The position numbers were made by a program, and so were the translations under genes. DNA of 64,000 bases, from assembly GCF_049727805.1 (NCBI RefSeq), contig NZ_JBCNYA010000007.1:1-64000 (forward strand), read 5' to 3'. Shown in pieces: positions 1 through 7,947 of the stretch. Origin of the DNA: Frateuria_A sp049727805 (GTDB lineage Bacteria; Pseudomonadota; Gammaproteobacteria; Xanthomonadales; Rhodanobacteraceae). Position 1 is the stretch's first letter. Every line of letters begins with the position of its first letter. The notes under the pieces were generated by a model, which was given only the letters and a program-made list of their open reading frames with translations, did no database searches and was not told where the DNA came from.

Positions 1-1
1 G

Positions 2-40
2 GATGAGCTGGCGCTGCGGGAACTGCTAGAGGGCGCGTAG
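2..40 (+). CDS. possible C-terminal tail of an upstream gene (partial)
   Basis: Twelve sense codons (DELALRELLEGA) run from the window edge to a TAG that lies inside the first dispersed palindrome. The acidic, helix-like tail and position suggest the end of a gene entering from the left and converging on thyA. It is too short to assign and could be chance. Confidence 0.3.
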   Translation, partial: DELALRELLEGA

Positions 41-106
41 GGTGGGCTTCAGCCCACCAAGCAACGCACCGCAAGCGTCATTGGTGGGCTGAAGCCCACC
101 CTACGC
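35..106. repeat. dispersed palindromic repeat, copy 1
   Basis: Two 26-base arms (35-60 and 81-106) are perfect reverse complements around a 20-base loop. The core is GTAGGGTGGGCTTCAGCCCA, and each arm also has a small internal palindrome (TGGGCTTCAGCCCA). It lies at the 3' end of thyA and could act as a terminator or mRNA stabiliser. Related copies lie near 7224, 11493, 28194 and 48733. Confidence 0.9.
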
Positions 107-109
107 CAC

Positions 110-904
110 CTACACCGCGACAGGCGCCTTGATCGCCGGGTGCGGCGCGTAGCCCTCCAGCGTGATGTCCTCGAAGCGGAAATTCTCCAGCGCCTGCACC
201 TGCGGGTTGAGCATCACGCGCGGCAGCGGCTTCGGCTCGCGACCGAGCTGCAGCCGCGCCTGCTCGACATGGTTGCTGTACAGGTGCGCATCGCCCAGCG
301 TGTGCACGAAGTCGCCCACGCCCAACCCGCACACCTGCGCCATCATGTGGGTCAGCAGCGCGTAGCTGGCGATGTTGAACGGCACGCCCAGGAAGATGTC
401 GCCCGACCGCTGGTAGAGCTGGCAGGAAAGCTTGCCGTCGGCGACGTAGAACTGGAACAGCGTATGGCAGGGCATCAGCGCCATCTTCGGCAGCTCGCCC
501 ACGTTCCAGGCGCTGACGATCAGCCGGCGCGAATCGGGATTGCGGCGGATCTCGTCGACCACCCAGCGAATCTGGTCGACGGCACCGCCGTCGGCGGTCG
601 GCCAGGCGCGCCACTGCCTGCCGTAGACCGGGCCGAGGTTGCCTTCGGCGTCTGCCCACTCGTCCCAGATGCTGACGCCGTGCTCCTTCAGGTAGGCGAC
701 GTTGGTGTCGCCGCGCAGGAACCAGATCAGCTCGTGCACCACCGATTTCCAGTGCACCTTCTTGGTGGTCACCAGCGGAAAGCCTTGGCCAAGGTCGAAG
801 CGCATCTGCCAGCCGAACACGCTGCGCGTGCCGGTGCCGGTGCGGTCGGTTTTTTCCGTGCCGTGGTGGAGCACGTGGTCGAGCAGGTCGAGATAGGCGC
901 GCAT
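110..904 (-). CDS. thyA: thymidylate synthase
   Basis: ThyA methylates dUMP to dTMP with methylene-tetrahydrofolate, the last step of de novo dTMP synthesis in the cytoplasm. The 264-residue length matches the E. coli enzyme. The N-terminus has the folate/phosphate-binding RTGTGT segment, the catalytic cysteine is C146 in MPCHTLFQF, and the dUMP phosphate-binding QRSGD segment follows. The start at 904 is chosen because the protein then begins MRAYLDLL, aligning with the family; upstream in-frame starts give unrelated sequence. A TATCCT -10-like box sits only 6 bases before the ATG and no Shine-Dalgarno is visible, so the mRNA may be leaderless. In many proteobacteria thyA directly follows lgt; here an AIM24-type gene on the other strand separates them. 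Confidence 0.97.
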   Translation of the reverse strand: MRAYLDLLDHVLHHGTEKTDRTGTGTRSVFGWQMRFDLGQGFPLVTTKKVHWKSVVHELIWFLRGDTNVAYLKEHGVSIWDEWADAEGNLGPVYGRQWRAWPTADGGAVDQIRWVVDEIRRNPDSRRLIVSAWNVGELPKMALMPCHTLFQFYVADGKLSCQLYQRSGDIFLGVPFNIASYALLTHMMAQVCGLGVGDFVHTLGDAHLYSNHVEQARLQLGREPKPLPRVMLNPQVQALENFRFEDITLEGYAPHPAIKAPVAV

Positions 905-910
905 GCGGCA

Positions 911-916
911 AGGATA
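911..916 (-). promoter_or_regulatory. possible -10 box of thyA (leaderless arrangement)
   Basis: TATCCT on the minus strand ends 6 bases before the thyA ATG, which would place transcription initiation at or next to the start codon. No clear -35 at standard spacing was found (a TTGTCA lies about 20 bases upstream). Confidence 0.35.
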
Positions 917-1007
917 GCGTGCCCGACCCATCCCCATGACAACGGTCACTCCCCCGGCGACCGCCCGCCGGCCTAGACTCGGATCCTTCCACCAAGGGAC
1001 GGCCAAC

Positions 1008-2015
1008 ATGACGCAGTGGTATTTCAGCTACGGCAACAACGAACGCATCGGTCCGCTGGACGACGAGGCCGCCCGCGCCCAGGCGCGCAGCCGACCGGAC
1101 GGCTACTGCTGGAAGGAAGGCTTCGGCGAGTGGCGGCCGATCCACAGCGTGTTCCAGCCGTCCAGTGCCATGGCCGTAGCGCCGCCGCCCGTGCCGGCCG
1201 GCCGCTACGGCGCCTCCGACGAGGTCGACTACCGGATCGTCGGCAACGACATGCAGTTCGTCGAGGTCGAGCTCGATCCGGGCGAAAGCGCGATCGCCGA
1301 GGCCGGTTCGCTCATGTACAAGGAGTCGGCGGTGCAGATGGATACCGTGTTCGGCGACGGCTCCACCGCCTCGCAGGGCGGCGGCCTGATGGGCAAGCTT
1401 CTCTCCGCCGGCAAGCGCGTGATCACCGGCGAAAGCCTGTTCACCACCGTGTTCACGCACACCGGCAGCGGCAAGGCCAAGGTCGCCTTCGCCGCGCCCT
1501 ACCCGGGCACGGTGATGGCGATGAAGCTGTCCGAGCACGGCGGCCGGCTGATCTGCCAGAAGGATTCGTTCCTGGCCGGCGCGCGCGGCGTACAACTGGG
1601 CATCTATCTGCAGCGCAAGATCCTCACCGGCCTGTTCGGCGGCGAGGGCTTCATCATGCAGAAGCTCGAGGGCGACGGCTGGGTGTTCGTGCACGCCGGC
1701 GGCACCGTGGTCGAGCGCGAGCTGAAGGCCGGCGAGCGGCTGGACGTCGACACCGGCTGCGTGGTGGCCTTCCACGACACGGTGAGCATGGACGTGCACC
1801 CGGTCGGCGGCATCAAGAGCATGCTGTTCGGCGGCGAAGGCGTGTTCCTGGCCTCGCTGACCGGCCCAGGCAAGGTATGGCTGCAGTCGCTGCCGTTCTC
1901 GCGCATGGCCGGGCGCATGCTGGCGGCCGCGCCGCAGGGCGGCGGCGAACGCCGCGGCGAAGGCTCGATCCTCGGCGGCCTGGGCGACCTGATCGGCGGC
2001 GACCGCAACTTCTGA
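1008..2015 (+). CDS. GYF_2-AIM24 (TIGR00266 family) protein
   Basis: A 335-residue soluble protein of unknown function. Residues 1-50 (WYFSYGNNERIGPLDD, GYCWKEGFGEWRPI) form a GYF_2/DUF4339 domain, thought to mediate protein interactions. The rest is an AIM24/TIGR00266 double-stranded beta-helix domain, with family landmarks such as EAGSLMYKES, GGLMG, VFVHAGG and GIKSMLFGGEG. AIM24 is named from a mitochondrial protein; bacterial homologues have no proven activity. The start at 1008 follows AAGGGAC at good spacing, and a TAGACT box lies about 30 bases upstream. No signal peptide or membrane segment is seen. It converges on lgt across a strong hairpin. Confidence 0.85.
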   Translation: MTQWYFSYGNNERIGPLDDEAARAQARSRPDGYCWKEGFGEWRPIHSVFQPSSAMAVAPPPVPAGRYGASDEVDYRIVGNDMQFVEVELDPGESAIAEAGSLMYKESAVQMDTVFGDGSTASQGGGLMGKLLSAGKRVITGESLFTTVFTHTGSGKAKVAFAAPYPGTVMAMKLSEHGGRLICQKDSFLAGARGVQLGIYLQRKILTGLFGGEGFIMQKLEGDGWVFVHAGGTVVERELKAGERLDVDTGCVVAFHDTVSMDVHPVGGIKSMLFGGEGVFLASLTGPGKVWLQSLPFSRMAGRMLAAAPQGGGERRGEGSILGGLGDLIGGDRNF

Positions 2016-2024
2016 TCGTGGCTG

Positions 2025-2053
2025 CCGCAGGATGGGCGCTGCCCATCCTGCGG
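2025..2053. terminator. bidirectional hairpin between AIM24 gene and lgt
   Basis: Two perfect 13-base arms (2025-2037 and 2041-2053) with a 3-base loop lie between two converging stop codons. There is no T-tract, so terminator function is inferred from position and stability. Confidence 0.6.
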
Positions 2054-2060
2054 CGGCGGT

Positions 2061-2939
2061 TCAGTGCGCGACGGGCACCAGCGTCGGCGCCCGGCGCGAC
2101 AGTGCCACCAGCACCAGTCCGACCACGATCAGCGGCAGCGACTGCACCTGCCCCATCGTCAGCCAGCCCCACGCCAGGTAGCCCAGCTGCGGGTCGGGCA
2201 CGCGCACGAACTCGACGGCGAAGCGGAAGCAGCCGTACATCAGCGCGAACAGCCCCGATATCAGGTAGCGCGGGCGCGGCTTCATCGACACCAGCCACAG
2301 CACCGCGAACATCACCACGCCCTCCAGCAGCATTTCGTAGAGCTGCGAGGGATGACGCGGCAAGCCGCCGTACTGCGCAAGCTGTTGCGCGAGCGCCGGC
2401 TGGTCATGGGCGAGTTGCACGTCTTCCATGTGCGCATTGGGGAAGATCATCGCCCACGCCATGTTGCCGGGCTTGCCCCACAGCTCGCCGTTGATGAAAT
2501 TGCCCAGCCGCCCCAGCCCCAGCCCCAGTGGGACCAGCGGGGCGACGAAGTCCATCGTGTCGAAGAAGTGCAGCCGGTGCCGCCGCGACCACCACCAGGC
2601 CGCCGCCAGCACGCCGACCAGGCCGCCGTGGAAGCTCATGCCGCCGTCCCAGACCTTGAACAGCGCCAAGGGCTCGGTCCAGATCCAGTGCAGGCCGCCG
2701 GCGTAATAGAACAGCATGTACCAGACGCGTCCGCCGACGATGATGCCGAGCATGGCGTAGAAGGCCAGGTCGCTCAGCGCGTCGCGGCTCACCGGCAGCC
2801 GTCCCTGCCGGCGCCGCCGCTCGCCCAGCAGCCCCGCGCCCAGGAAGCCCAGCAGATACATCAGGCCGTACCAGTGCACCTGGACGGGCCCGATGTGGAA
2901 GGCGACCGGATCGAAGTGGACGGTGAAGGGCTGGGTCAT
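2061..2939 (-). CDS. lgt: prolipoprotein diacylglyceryl transferase
   Basis: Lgt is an inner-membrane enzyme that moves diacylglycerol from phosphatidylglycerol to the lipobox cysteine of prolipoproteins, the first step of lipoprotein maturation. At 292 residues it has the family size, seven predicted membrane helices and the signatures MSFHGGLVG and GLGRLGNFINGELWG, including the conserved arginine and asparagine. The start at 2939 gives MTQPFTVHFDP, a normal Lgt N-terminus; a TACACT -10-like box lies about 30 bases upstream. Many proteins in this window carry lipoboxes (LemA, DUF2846 protein, 53174 gene, 62093 gene, 63230 gene) and would be substrates. Confidence 0.97.
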   Translation of the reverse strand: MTQPFTVHFDPVAFHIGPVQVHWYGLMYLLGFLGAGLLGERRRRQGRLPVSRDALSDLAFYAMLGIIVGGRVWYMLFYYAGGLHWIWTEPLALFKVWDGGMSFHGGLVGVLAAAWWWSRRHRLHFFDTMDFVAPLVPLGLGLGRLGNFINGELWGKPGNMAWAMIFPNAHMEDVQLAHDQPALAQQLAQYGGLPRHPSQLYEMLLEGVVMFAVLWLVSMKPRPRYLISGLFALMYGCFRFAVEFVRVPDPQLGYLAWGWLTMGQVQSLPLIVVGLVLVALSRRAPTLVPVAH

Positions 2940-3120
2940 GGCGGCAGGCAAGCGGACAAAGGGCAAGTGTAGCCGGGCCCGCCCGGCCGGCGCAGACCCT
3001 TCCGGCTTACGGTTCGCCGTTACTAGAATGCGAAGGACGCAAGCGGCGTGGGGACGCCGCCAAGCCCGGCCGCCGCGCTCCCGGCAGCCGTGCCCGCCAC
3101 AGGAGCTTAAGGGGGAAGGG

Positions 3121-5070
3121 ATGATGAGCCGATTCACGCGGGCCGCGTTGTGCGCGGCCATTCTGCTGGCGCCTGCGGTCGCCATGGCCGCCGACCTGCT
3201 GCCGGTGGAGAACTTCGCACGCCACCCGCCACTGTCCATGCCGCGGCTTTCGCCCGACGGCAAGTACCTGGCCGTGCGCTGGGACGACGGCAGTTCGCAC
3301 GCGTTGGTGGTCTACAAGGTCGACGACATGTCGCAGCCTGCCAGCATGCTGCGCATGCCCAAGTACGAGTTGCCGGCCGGCATCACCTGGGTCAGCCCTA
3401 CACGGCTGGTCGTGGAAAAGGGTAAGGAGTTCGGCTCGATCGACAAGCCCGTGTCCACCGGCGAGATCATCGCCACCGACGTGGACGGCAAGCACCAGGA
3501 CTACCTGTATGGCTATGAGGTCAGGTACAGCTCGCGTGCCGCCACGCGCGGCACCGACCGCGGCTGGGGCACCGTCGATGGCCTTCCGGAACGCACCAAC
3601 GGCCACTTCTACATGGCTGCCATGCCGTGGGACAGCCCCGACCACAGCTACCTGTACGACGTCGATGCCGAGGCCAACACACGCCACCTGGTCGGCGACA
3701 TCGGCGAAGGCGACATGAGCTTCATGGTCGGTGCCGACGGCCAGGCCCACTACGCCTATGGACGCAACGAGGACTTCGACTACGTGGTCTACCACCGCCA
3801 GGACGGCCACTGGCAACGCCTGACCCCGCAGCAGATCGGCGGCACCTTCGGCCCGATCGACTTCACCCCCGACCACCAGCGCATCTACGCCATGTACGAC
3901 GCAGGCGGCGGCCCGGCGTCGCTGGTCGAGCAGGACGAAACGGGTGCCAGCCGCCAGGTGCTGGCCGCCGCCGCGTTCGGCAATATCGGCGGCATCGAGT
4001 GGACAGCCCTGCCGCGACAGCCGTTCGCGACCATTCCGGACACCGGCCTGCCGCAATTGACCTACATCGATCCGAACCTGCCGGCGGCCAAGCTGCACCG
4101 CGCGCTCAGCCAAAAATTTCCCGGACAGTACGTCCATTTCATCGACTACAGCGAAGACGGCGGGCAACTGCTGTTCAGTGTGACCAGCGACCGTAATCCC
4201 GGCTCCTACATGCTGATCGACACCCACACCTACAAGGTACGCAAGCTGTTCGACGCCGCACCCTGGATCGACCCGGCGAAGATGGCCGAACGCCGCCCGC
4301 TGCATTTCACGGCCAGCGACGGAACCGAACTGGAAGCCATCCTCACCCTGCCGCCCGGCCGCAGCGAAACCAACCTGCCGATGGTGCTGCTGCCGCACGG
4401 CGGCCCGATCGGCGTCAGCGACGATTGGTTCTATGACGACGACGCGCAATTCCTGGCCAACCGCGGGTACCTGGTGCTGCAGGTCAACTACCGCGGCTCG
4501 GGTGGTCGGGGCGAGGATTTCAAGGAAGCCGGTTACCTCAAGTGGGGCACGCGCATCCAGGAGGACCTGATCGACGGCGTCAAATGGGCGATCGCACAGC
4601 ACTATGCGGATCCAGGCAGGATCTGCGTGTACGGCGGCAGCTTCGGCGGCTACTCGGCCATGATGACCGTGATCCGCGCCCCGGACATGTTCAAGTGCGC
4701 GGTCGGTTACGCGGGCGTCTACGACCTGAAGATGATGTACAAGAAGGGCGACATCCGGGCCAGCAAGAGTGGCCGCAGCTACCTCACCACCGTGATCGGA
4801 CGCAACGACGCCGAGCTCGACGCCAACTCGCCGGACAAGCTCGCCGACAAGATCAGCGTGCCGGTGCTGCTGATCCACGGCGAAGACGACCAGCGCGCGC
4901 CATTCGCCCAGGCCAAGGCCATGCGCGCTGCGCTCGAGGCAGCCCACAAGCCATACGAATGGATGAGCAAGCCGGGCGAAGGCCACGGCTTCTACGACGA
5001 GAAGAACCGCGTGGATTTCTACAACGCGCTGCAGGCGTTCCTGGAGAAGCACATCGGCAAGGGCGCCTGA
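3121..5070 (+). CDS. secreted S9 family (prolyl oligopeptidase-type) peptidase
   Basis: A 649-residue serine peptidase with a signal peptide ending at AVAMAAD, so periplasmic or exported. The N-terminal half (about 30-400) is a beta-propeller starting PRLSPDGKYLAVRW, as in acylaminoacyl-/dipeptidyl-peptidase relatives. The C-terminal alpha/beta hydrolase domain carries S507 in GGSFGGYS, D590 in HGEDDQR and H622 in GEGHGF, so the triad is complete. GGGGGAAGGG precedes a double ATG (3121/3124) and either could be used. Members cut short peptides after particular residues; the specificity cannot be read here. The gene is monocistronic, with a terminator after it. Confidence 0.9.
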   Translation: MMSRFTRAALCAAILLAPAVAMAADLLPVENFARHPPLSMPRLSPDGKYLAVRWDDGSSHALVVYKVDDMSQPASMLRMPKYELPAGITWVSPTRLVVEKGKEFGSIDKPVSTGEIIATDVDGKHQDYLYGYEVRYSSRAATRGTDRGWGTVDGLPERTNGHFYMAAMPWDSPDHSYLYDVDAEANTRHLVGDIGEGDMSFMVGADGQAHYAYGRNEDFDYVVYHRQDGHWQRLTPQQIGGTFGPIDFTPDHQRIYAMYDAGGGPASLVEQDETGASRQVLAAAAFGNIGGIEWTALPRQPFATIPDTGLPQLTYIDPNLPAAKLHRALSQKFPGQYVHFIDYSEDGGQLLFSVTSDRNPGSYMLIDTHTYKVRKLFDAAPWIDPAKMAERRPLHFTASDGTELEAILTLPPGRSETNLPMVLLPHGGPIGVSDDWFYDDDAQFLANRGYLVLQVNYRGSGGRGEDFKEAGYLKWGTRIQEDLIDGVKWAIAQHYADPGRICVYGGSFGGYSAMMTVIRAPDMFKCAVGYAGVYDLKMMYKKGDIRASKSGRSYLTTVIGRNDAELDANSPDKLADKISVPVLLIHGEDDQRAPFAQAKAMRAALEAAHKPYEWMSKPGEGHGFYDEKNRVDFYNALQAFLEKHIGKGA

Positions 5071-5090
5071 CCGCGGTAGATCGATCCCCG

Positions 5091-5116
5091 AAAACGGCCG
5101 CCGATGCGGCCGTTTT
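5091..5116. terminator. bidirectional rho-independent terminator
   Basis: AAAACGGCCGC and GCGGCCGTTTT form an 11-base stem with a CGAT loop and T-tracts on both strands. It lies between the converging S9 peptidase gene and the lemA/TPM operon. Confidence 0.9.
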
Positions 5117-5118
5117 CG

Positions 5119-5622
5119 TCAGAGCAGTACCGGCCGATCGGGCAGTTCGTCCGGATTGTCGCGGTCGTCCGCCGGGAAGTGCTCGCGCAGCAGGCCGTGG
5201 ATGGCGGCCAGCCCAGCCAGGCTACCCTCGCGCCAGCGCGCCGCGGCGAAGTGCTCGCGCATGAGTGCGCACACCGCGTCCCATTGCGACTGCGCCACGC
5301 GGCGCGCGATGCCGCGGTCGGCGACGATCTCGATGCGCTGTTCGGACAGCAGCAGGTAGATCAGCACGCCGCTGTTGTCTTCGGTATCCCACACGCGCAG
5401 CTGCGCGAACACGTCCTGCGCGCGGGCGCGGGCGTCCACGCCGGCCAGCACGGCACGTACGGTGAGGCGCGACTCCACCGCGAAACGCACTTCGCCCAGG
5501 TGGCCACGCTCGCCCACGGTGACGGCATCGGCCAGCTCGTCCAGCAGCATCGCGGGAAAGCGCTGGCGCAACTGGAACCAGCCGCCGAACAGGTTGGCCA
5601 TCAATCGCTGTGCGCGCGTCAT
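5119..5622 (-). CDS. TPM domain protein (second of the operon)
   Basis: A 167-residue protein of the TPM/YgcG-related family without an obvious signal peptide or membrane helix. It has the family-like stretches VTVGERGHLGEVRFAVESR, DVFAQLRVWDTEDNSGVLIY and IVADRGIA. Its ATG overlaps the stop of the upstream TPM gene by one base (TGATG), indicating translational coupling. TPM proteins accompany LemA and have been linked to photosystem II repair in plants and to envelope functions in bacteria; the role here is unproven. Confidence 0.85.
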   Translation of the reverse strand: MTRAQRLMANLFGGWFQLRQRFPAMLLDELADAVTVGERGHLGEVRFAVESRLTVRAVLAGVDARARAQDVFAQLRVWDTEDNSGVLIYLLLSEQRIEIVADRGIARRVAQSQWDAVCALMREHFAAARWREGSLAGLAAIHGLLREHFPADDRDNPDELPDRPVLL

Positions 5623-6524
5623 CACCAGCTCCCCGATGAACCGCCGCCGCCGAAGCTGCCCCCGCCGCCACTGAAACCCCCGCCGCCGCCGAATCCGCCA
5701 CCACCGCCGAACCCGCCGCCCCCGAAGCCGCCACCGCCGAAGCCACCCCAACCGCCCCAGCCGCCGCGCCCGATCGAGCGGCCGCCGCCGCCCGGCAGCA
5801 GCATCAGCACGCCGCCGATGACCGCGCCCACCACCGCCATGCCCAGGCTGGCGGCGATCAGCCACAGCACGCCGCCGGTGATGCCGGCGCCCAGCGGCGT
5901 GCGCACGAACAGGTTGGCGCGGCCGAACAGGTTGCGCAGGAAGAAGGCGATGAAGACACCGATCAGCAACGCGTGCTGGAAGCCGATGCCGCGATGCTCG
6001 CGCGGCGCCCCCTGTACCGGCGGCGGCAACGGTTCGCCGTCGATCAACTGGGTCAGCGCGCCGACCGCGTCGCCGATGCCGCCGTAGTAGTCGCCCACAC
6101 GGAACTTCGGCGCGATGTACTCGCGGATGATCCGTGCCGTGGCCGCGTCGGGAATGGCGCCCTCCAGTCCGTAGCCGACCTCGATGCGCACGCGCCGGTC
6201 ATTCTTGGCGACCAGCAGCAGCACACCGTCGTCGGTGCCCTTGCGGCCGACCTTGTTCTGCTCGGCCACGGCCAGCGAGTAGCTTTCGATGTCCTGCTCG
6301 CCGGTACTGCCGATCATCAGCACGACCAGCTGCGCGCCCTTGCGCTTTTCCAGGTCGACCAGCCGGGCATCGAGCTGGTCGACCTGCTGCGCGGTGAGGG
6401 TGCCGGTCAGATCGGTGACGTGGCGCTTGAGGGTCGGCACCTCGGCCGCCTGCGCGCCCCAGCCTGCCGCGAACAACAACAGGGCGAGCAGCAGCCACGC
6501 CAGCCGCGGCGGGCGATGGACCAT
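5622..6524 (-). CDS. TPM domain membrane protein, YgcG-like
   Basis: A 300-residue envelope protein. The signal peptide ends around GWGAQAAEV. The TPM domain (about 30-160) has VTDLTGTL, QLVVLMIGST and RIEVGYGLEGAIPDAATARI. Two hydrophobic stretches follow (about 190-245), then an extreme glycine-rich tail of GGFGGGG repeats ending SGSW, which is typical of the family. It sits one base after lemA and overlaps the next TPM gene, so the three genes form one operon. The glycine tail creates a long proline-rich reading frame on the opposite strand that is not a gene. Confidence 0.92.
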   Translation of the reverse strand: MVHRPPRLAWLLLALLLFAAGWGAQAAEVPTLKRHVTDLTGTLTAQQVDQLDARLVDLEKRKGAQLVVLMIGSTGEQDIESYSLAVAEQNKVGRKGTDDGVLLLVAKNDRRVRIEVGYGLEGAIPDAATARIIREYIAPKFRVGDYYGGIGDAVGALTQLIDGEPLPPPVQGAPREHRGIGFQHALLIGVFIAFFLRNLFGRANLFVRTPLGAGITGGVLWLIAASLGMAVVGAVIGGVLMLLPGGGGRSIGRGGWGGWGGFGGGGFGGGGFGGGGGFGGGGGFSGGGGSFGGGGSSGSW

Positions 6525-6525
6525 G

Positions 6526-7149
6526 TCAGTGCGCGGCCGAGGTGGCCGGCGCAGGCGCCTGCGTGCCGAAGTCCACCGTCGGCGCGGTGGAGATCGCCTT
6601 CTCGTTCTCCACGCTGAAGTTCGGCTTCACGCTGTAACCGAACATCTTGGCGGTGAGATTATTGGGGAAGGTGCGGATCATGGAGTTGTACTGCTGCACC
6701 GACTGCACGTAGCGGTTGCGCGCCACGGTGATGCGGTTCTCGGTGCCCTCGAGCTGCGCCTGCAGGTTCTGGAACAGGCCGTTGGCCTTCAGGTCCGGAT
6801 AGCGCTCGCTGACCACCATCAGCCGCGACAGCGCGCTGGACAGTTCGCCCTGCGCCTGCTGGAACTGCTGGAGCTTCTGCGCGTCGTTGATCGTGTCGGG
6901 GGTGACCTGCACGCTGCCCACGCGCGCACGTGCATTGGTGACCTCGGTGAGCACGCGCTCCTCGTGCTGCGCGTAGCCCTTGACCGTGTTGACCAGGTTC
7001 GGCACCAGGTCGGCGCGACGCTGGTACTGATTGAGGACTTCGGACCAGGCCGCCTTGACCGCCTCGTCCTGGCGCTGGATGGCGTTGTAGCCGCAGCCGC
7101 TGAGCAGTACGGCGAGCAGCGACAGCACGAACAGGCGAAGGGTCTTCAT
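6526..7149 (-). CDS. lemA: LemA family lipoprotein
   Basis: A 207-residue LemA protein, first gene of the lemA-TPM-TPM operon. The N-terminus is a lipoprotein signal with lipobox LLSGC; the rest is the all-helical LemA domain with the hallmark segments NQYQRRADLVPNLVNTVKGY and TEVTNARA. LemA proteins are membrane-anchored, with four antiparallel helices exposed outside the cytoplasm, and have no established activity. Close coupling to the TPM genes suggests a shared envelope function. Confidence 0.95.
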   Translation of the reverse strand: MKTLRLFVLSLLAVLLSGCGYNAIQRQDEAVKAAWSEVLNQYQRRADLVPNLVNTVKGYAQHEERVLTEVTNARARVGSVQVTPDTINDAQKLQQFQQAQGELSSALSRLMVVSERYPDLKANGLFQNLQAQLEGTENRITVARNRYVQSVQQYNSMIRTFPNNLTAKMFGYSVKPNFSVENEKAISTAPTVDFGTQAPAPATSAAH

Positions 7150-7223
7150 GGAGGCGCTCCGGTGCGGTGAGAAGGCCAGCGTAGGGGCACGCTCCGGGCA
7201 GCGTCAACGGCGCGCCCGCGCCC

Positions 7224-7291
7224 CGTAGGGTGGCTTCGGCCCACCGGCTCTTCCCGCCCTGTCGGCATGGTGGGCTGAAGCCCACCCTGCG
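7224..7291. repeat. dispersed palindromic repeat, copy 2
   Basis: The left arm CGTAGGGTGGCTTCGGCCCA (7224) and right arm GGTGGGCTGAAGCCCACCCT (7269) form an imperfect hairpin with a loop of about 20 bases. It lies in the 150-base gap between dgkA and lemA. The left arm has diverged from the consensus of copy 1. Confidence 0.85.
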
Positions 7292-7302
7292 TCCGATCTT
7301 CG

Positions 7303-7689
7303 TCAGGAACCGAAGATCGCCGGCAGGCGCGGCCCCACGATCAGCGCCCAGCTCAGGCCCATGAACACCAGCAGCACGAACACCGCCGCCGAGCCCATGT
7401 CCTTGGCGCGCCCGGCCAGTTCGTGGAACTCCGGGCTGACCTTGTCGACCACCGCCTCGATCGCCGAGTTGAGCAGTTCGGCCGAGAACACCAGGAACAT
7501 CGGCAGCACCAGCGCCAGCTTCTCCAGCGCGCCTTGGCCCAGGTAGAGGCCCAGCGGGATCACCACGATGGCGAGGCAGACCTCGAAGCGGAACGACGCC
7601 TCGTGGCGCCAGCCGGCACGCAGCCCCTTCATCGACCAGCGCAGCGCGTTCCACAACTGGCGCGGCCCACGGAAACCCTCGGCAGCCAT
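7303..7689 (-). CDS. dgkA: diacylglycerol kinase
   Basis: DgkA phosphorylates diacylglycerol to phosphatidic acid at the inner membrane, recycling lipid left by membrane-derived glucan or lipoprotein synthesis. The 128-residue protein has the family size, three transmembrane helices and the active-site signature ELLNSAIEAVVDKVS, followed by HELAGRAKDMGSAAV. The gene is transcribed alone; the 258 bases upstream, towards the divergent peptide transporter, hold no other recognisable gene. Confidence 0.95.
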   Translation of the reverse strand: MAAEGFRGPRQLWNALRWSMKGLRAGWRHEASFRFEVCLAIVVIPLGLYLGQGALEKLALVLPMFLVFSAELLNSAIEAVVDKVSPEFHELAGRAKDMGSAAVFVLLVFMGLSWALIVGPRLPAIFGS

Positions 7690-7947
7690 GCCCGCCTCAG
7701 CCCCTCGCCTGCAGGCAACCGGTGCCGTCCGGAGACGGCGGAAGCGGGATGGTGGACATGGCGGCGGCTCTCGCTTTTCGTCGGCGGCAAGCGCGTCATG
7801 ATGCCATAGCGGCCGTGGCGGTACGGCATGTCGCAGTGCAGCGTTACCGCCGCGTCGGATGGGTTACCCTCGGGCGATTGCACCCCGGTTCAGGGTTGCA
7901 GAGCAGGCCGCGCCGCGGCAGTCAGTATCCATCCGCTCGGAAACTCC

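Noticed and set aside
5104..6087. Long proline-rich reading frame on the plus strand
   Set aside because: It is the antisense of the glycine-rich tail of the TPM gene; no ribosome site or conserved domain, and the sense gene is well supported.
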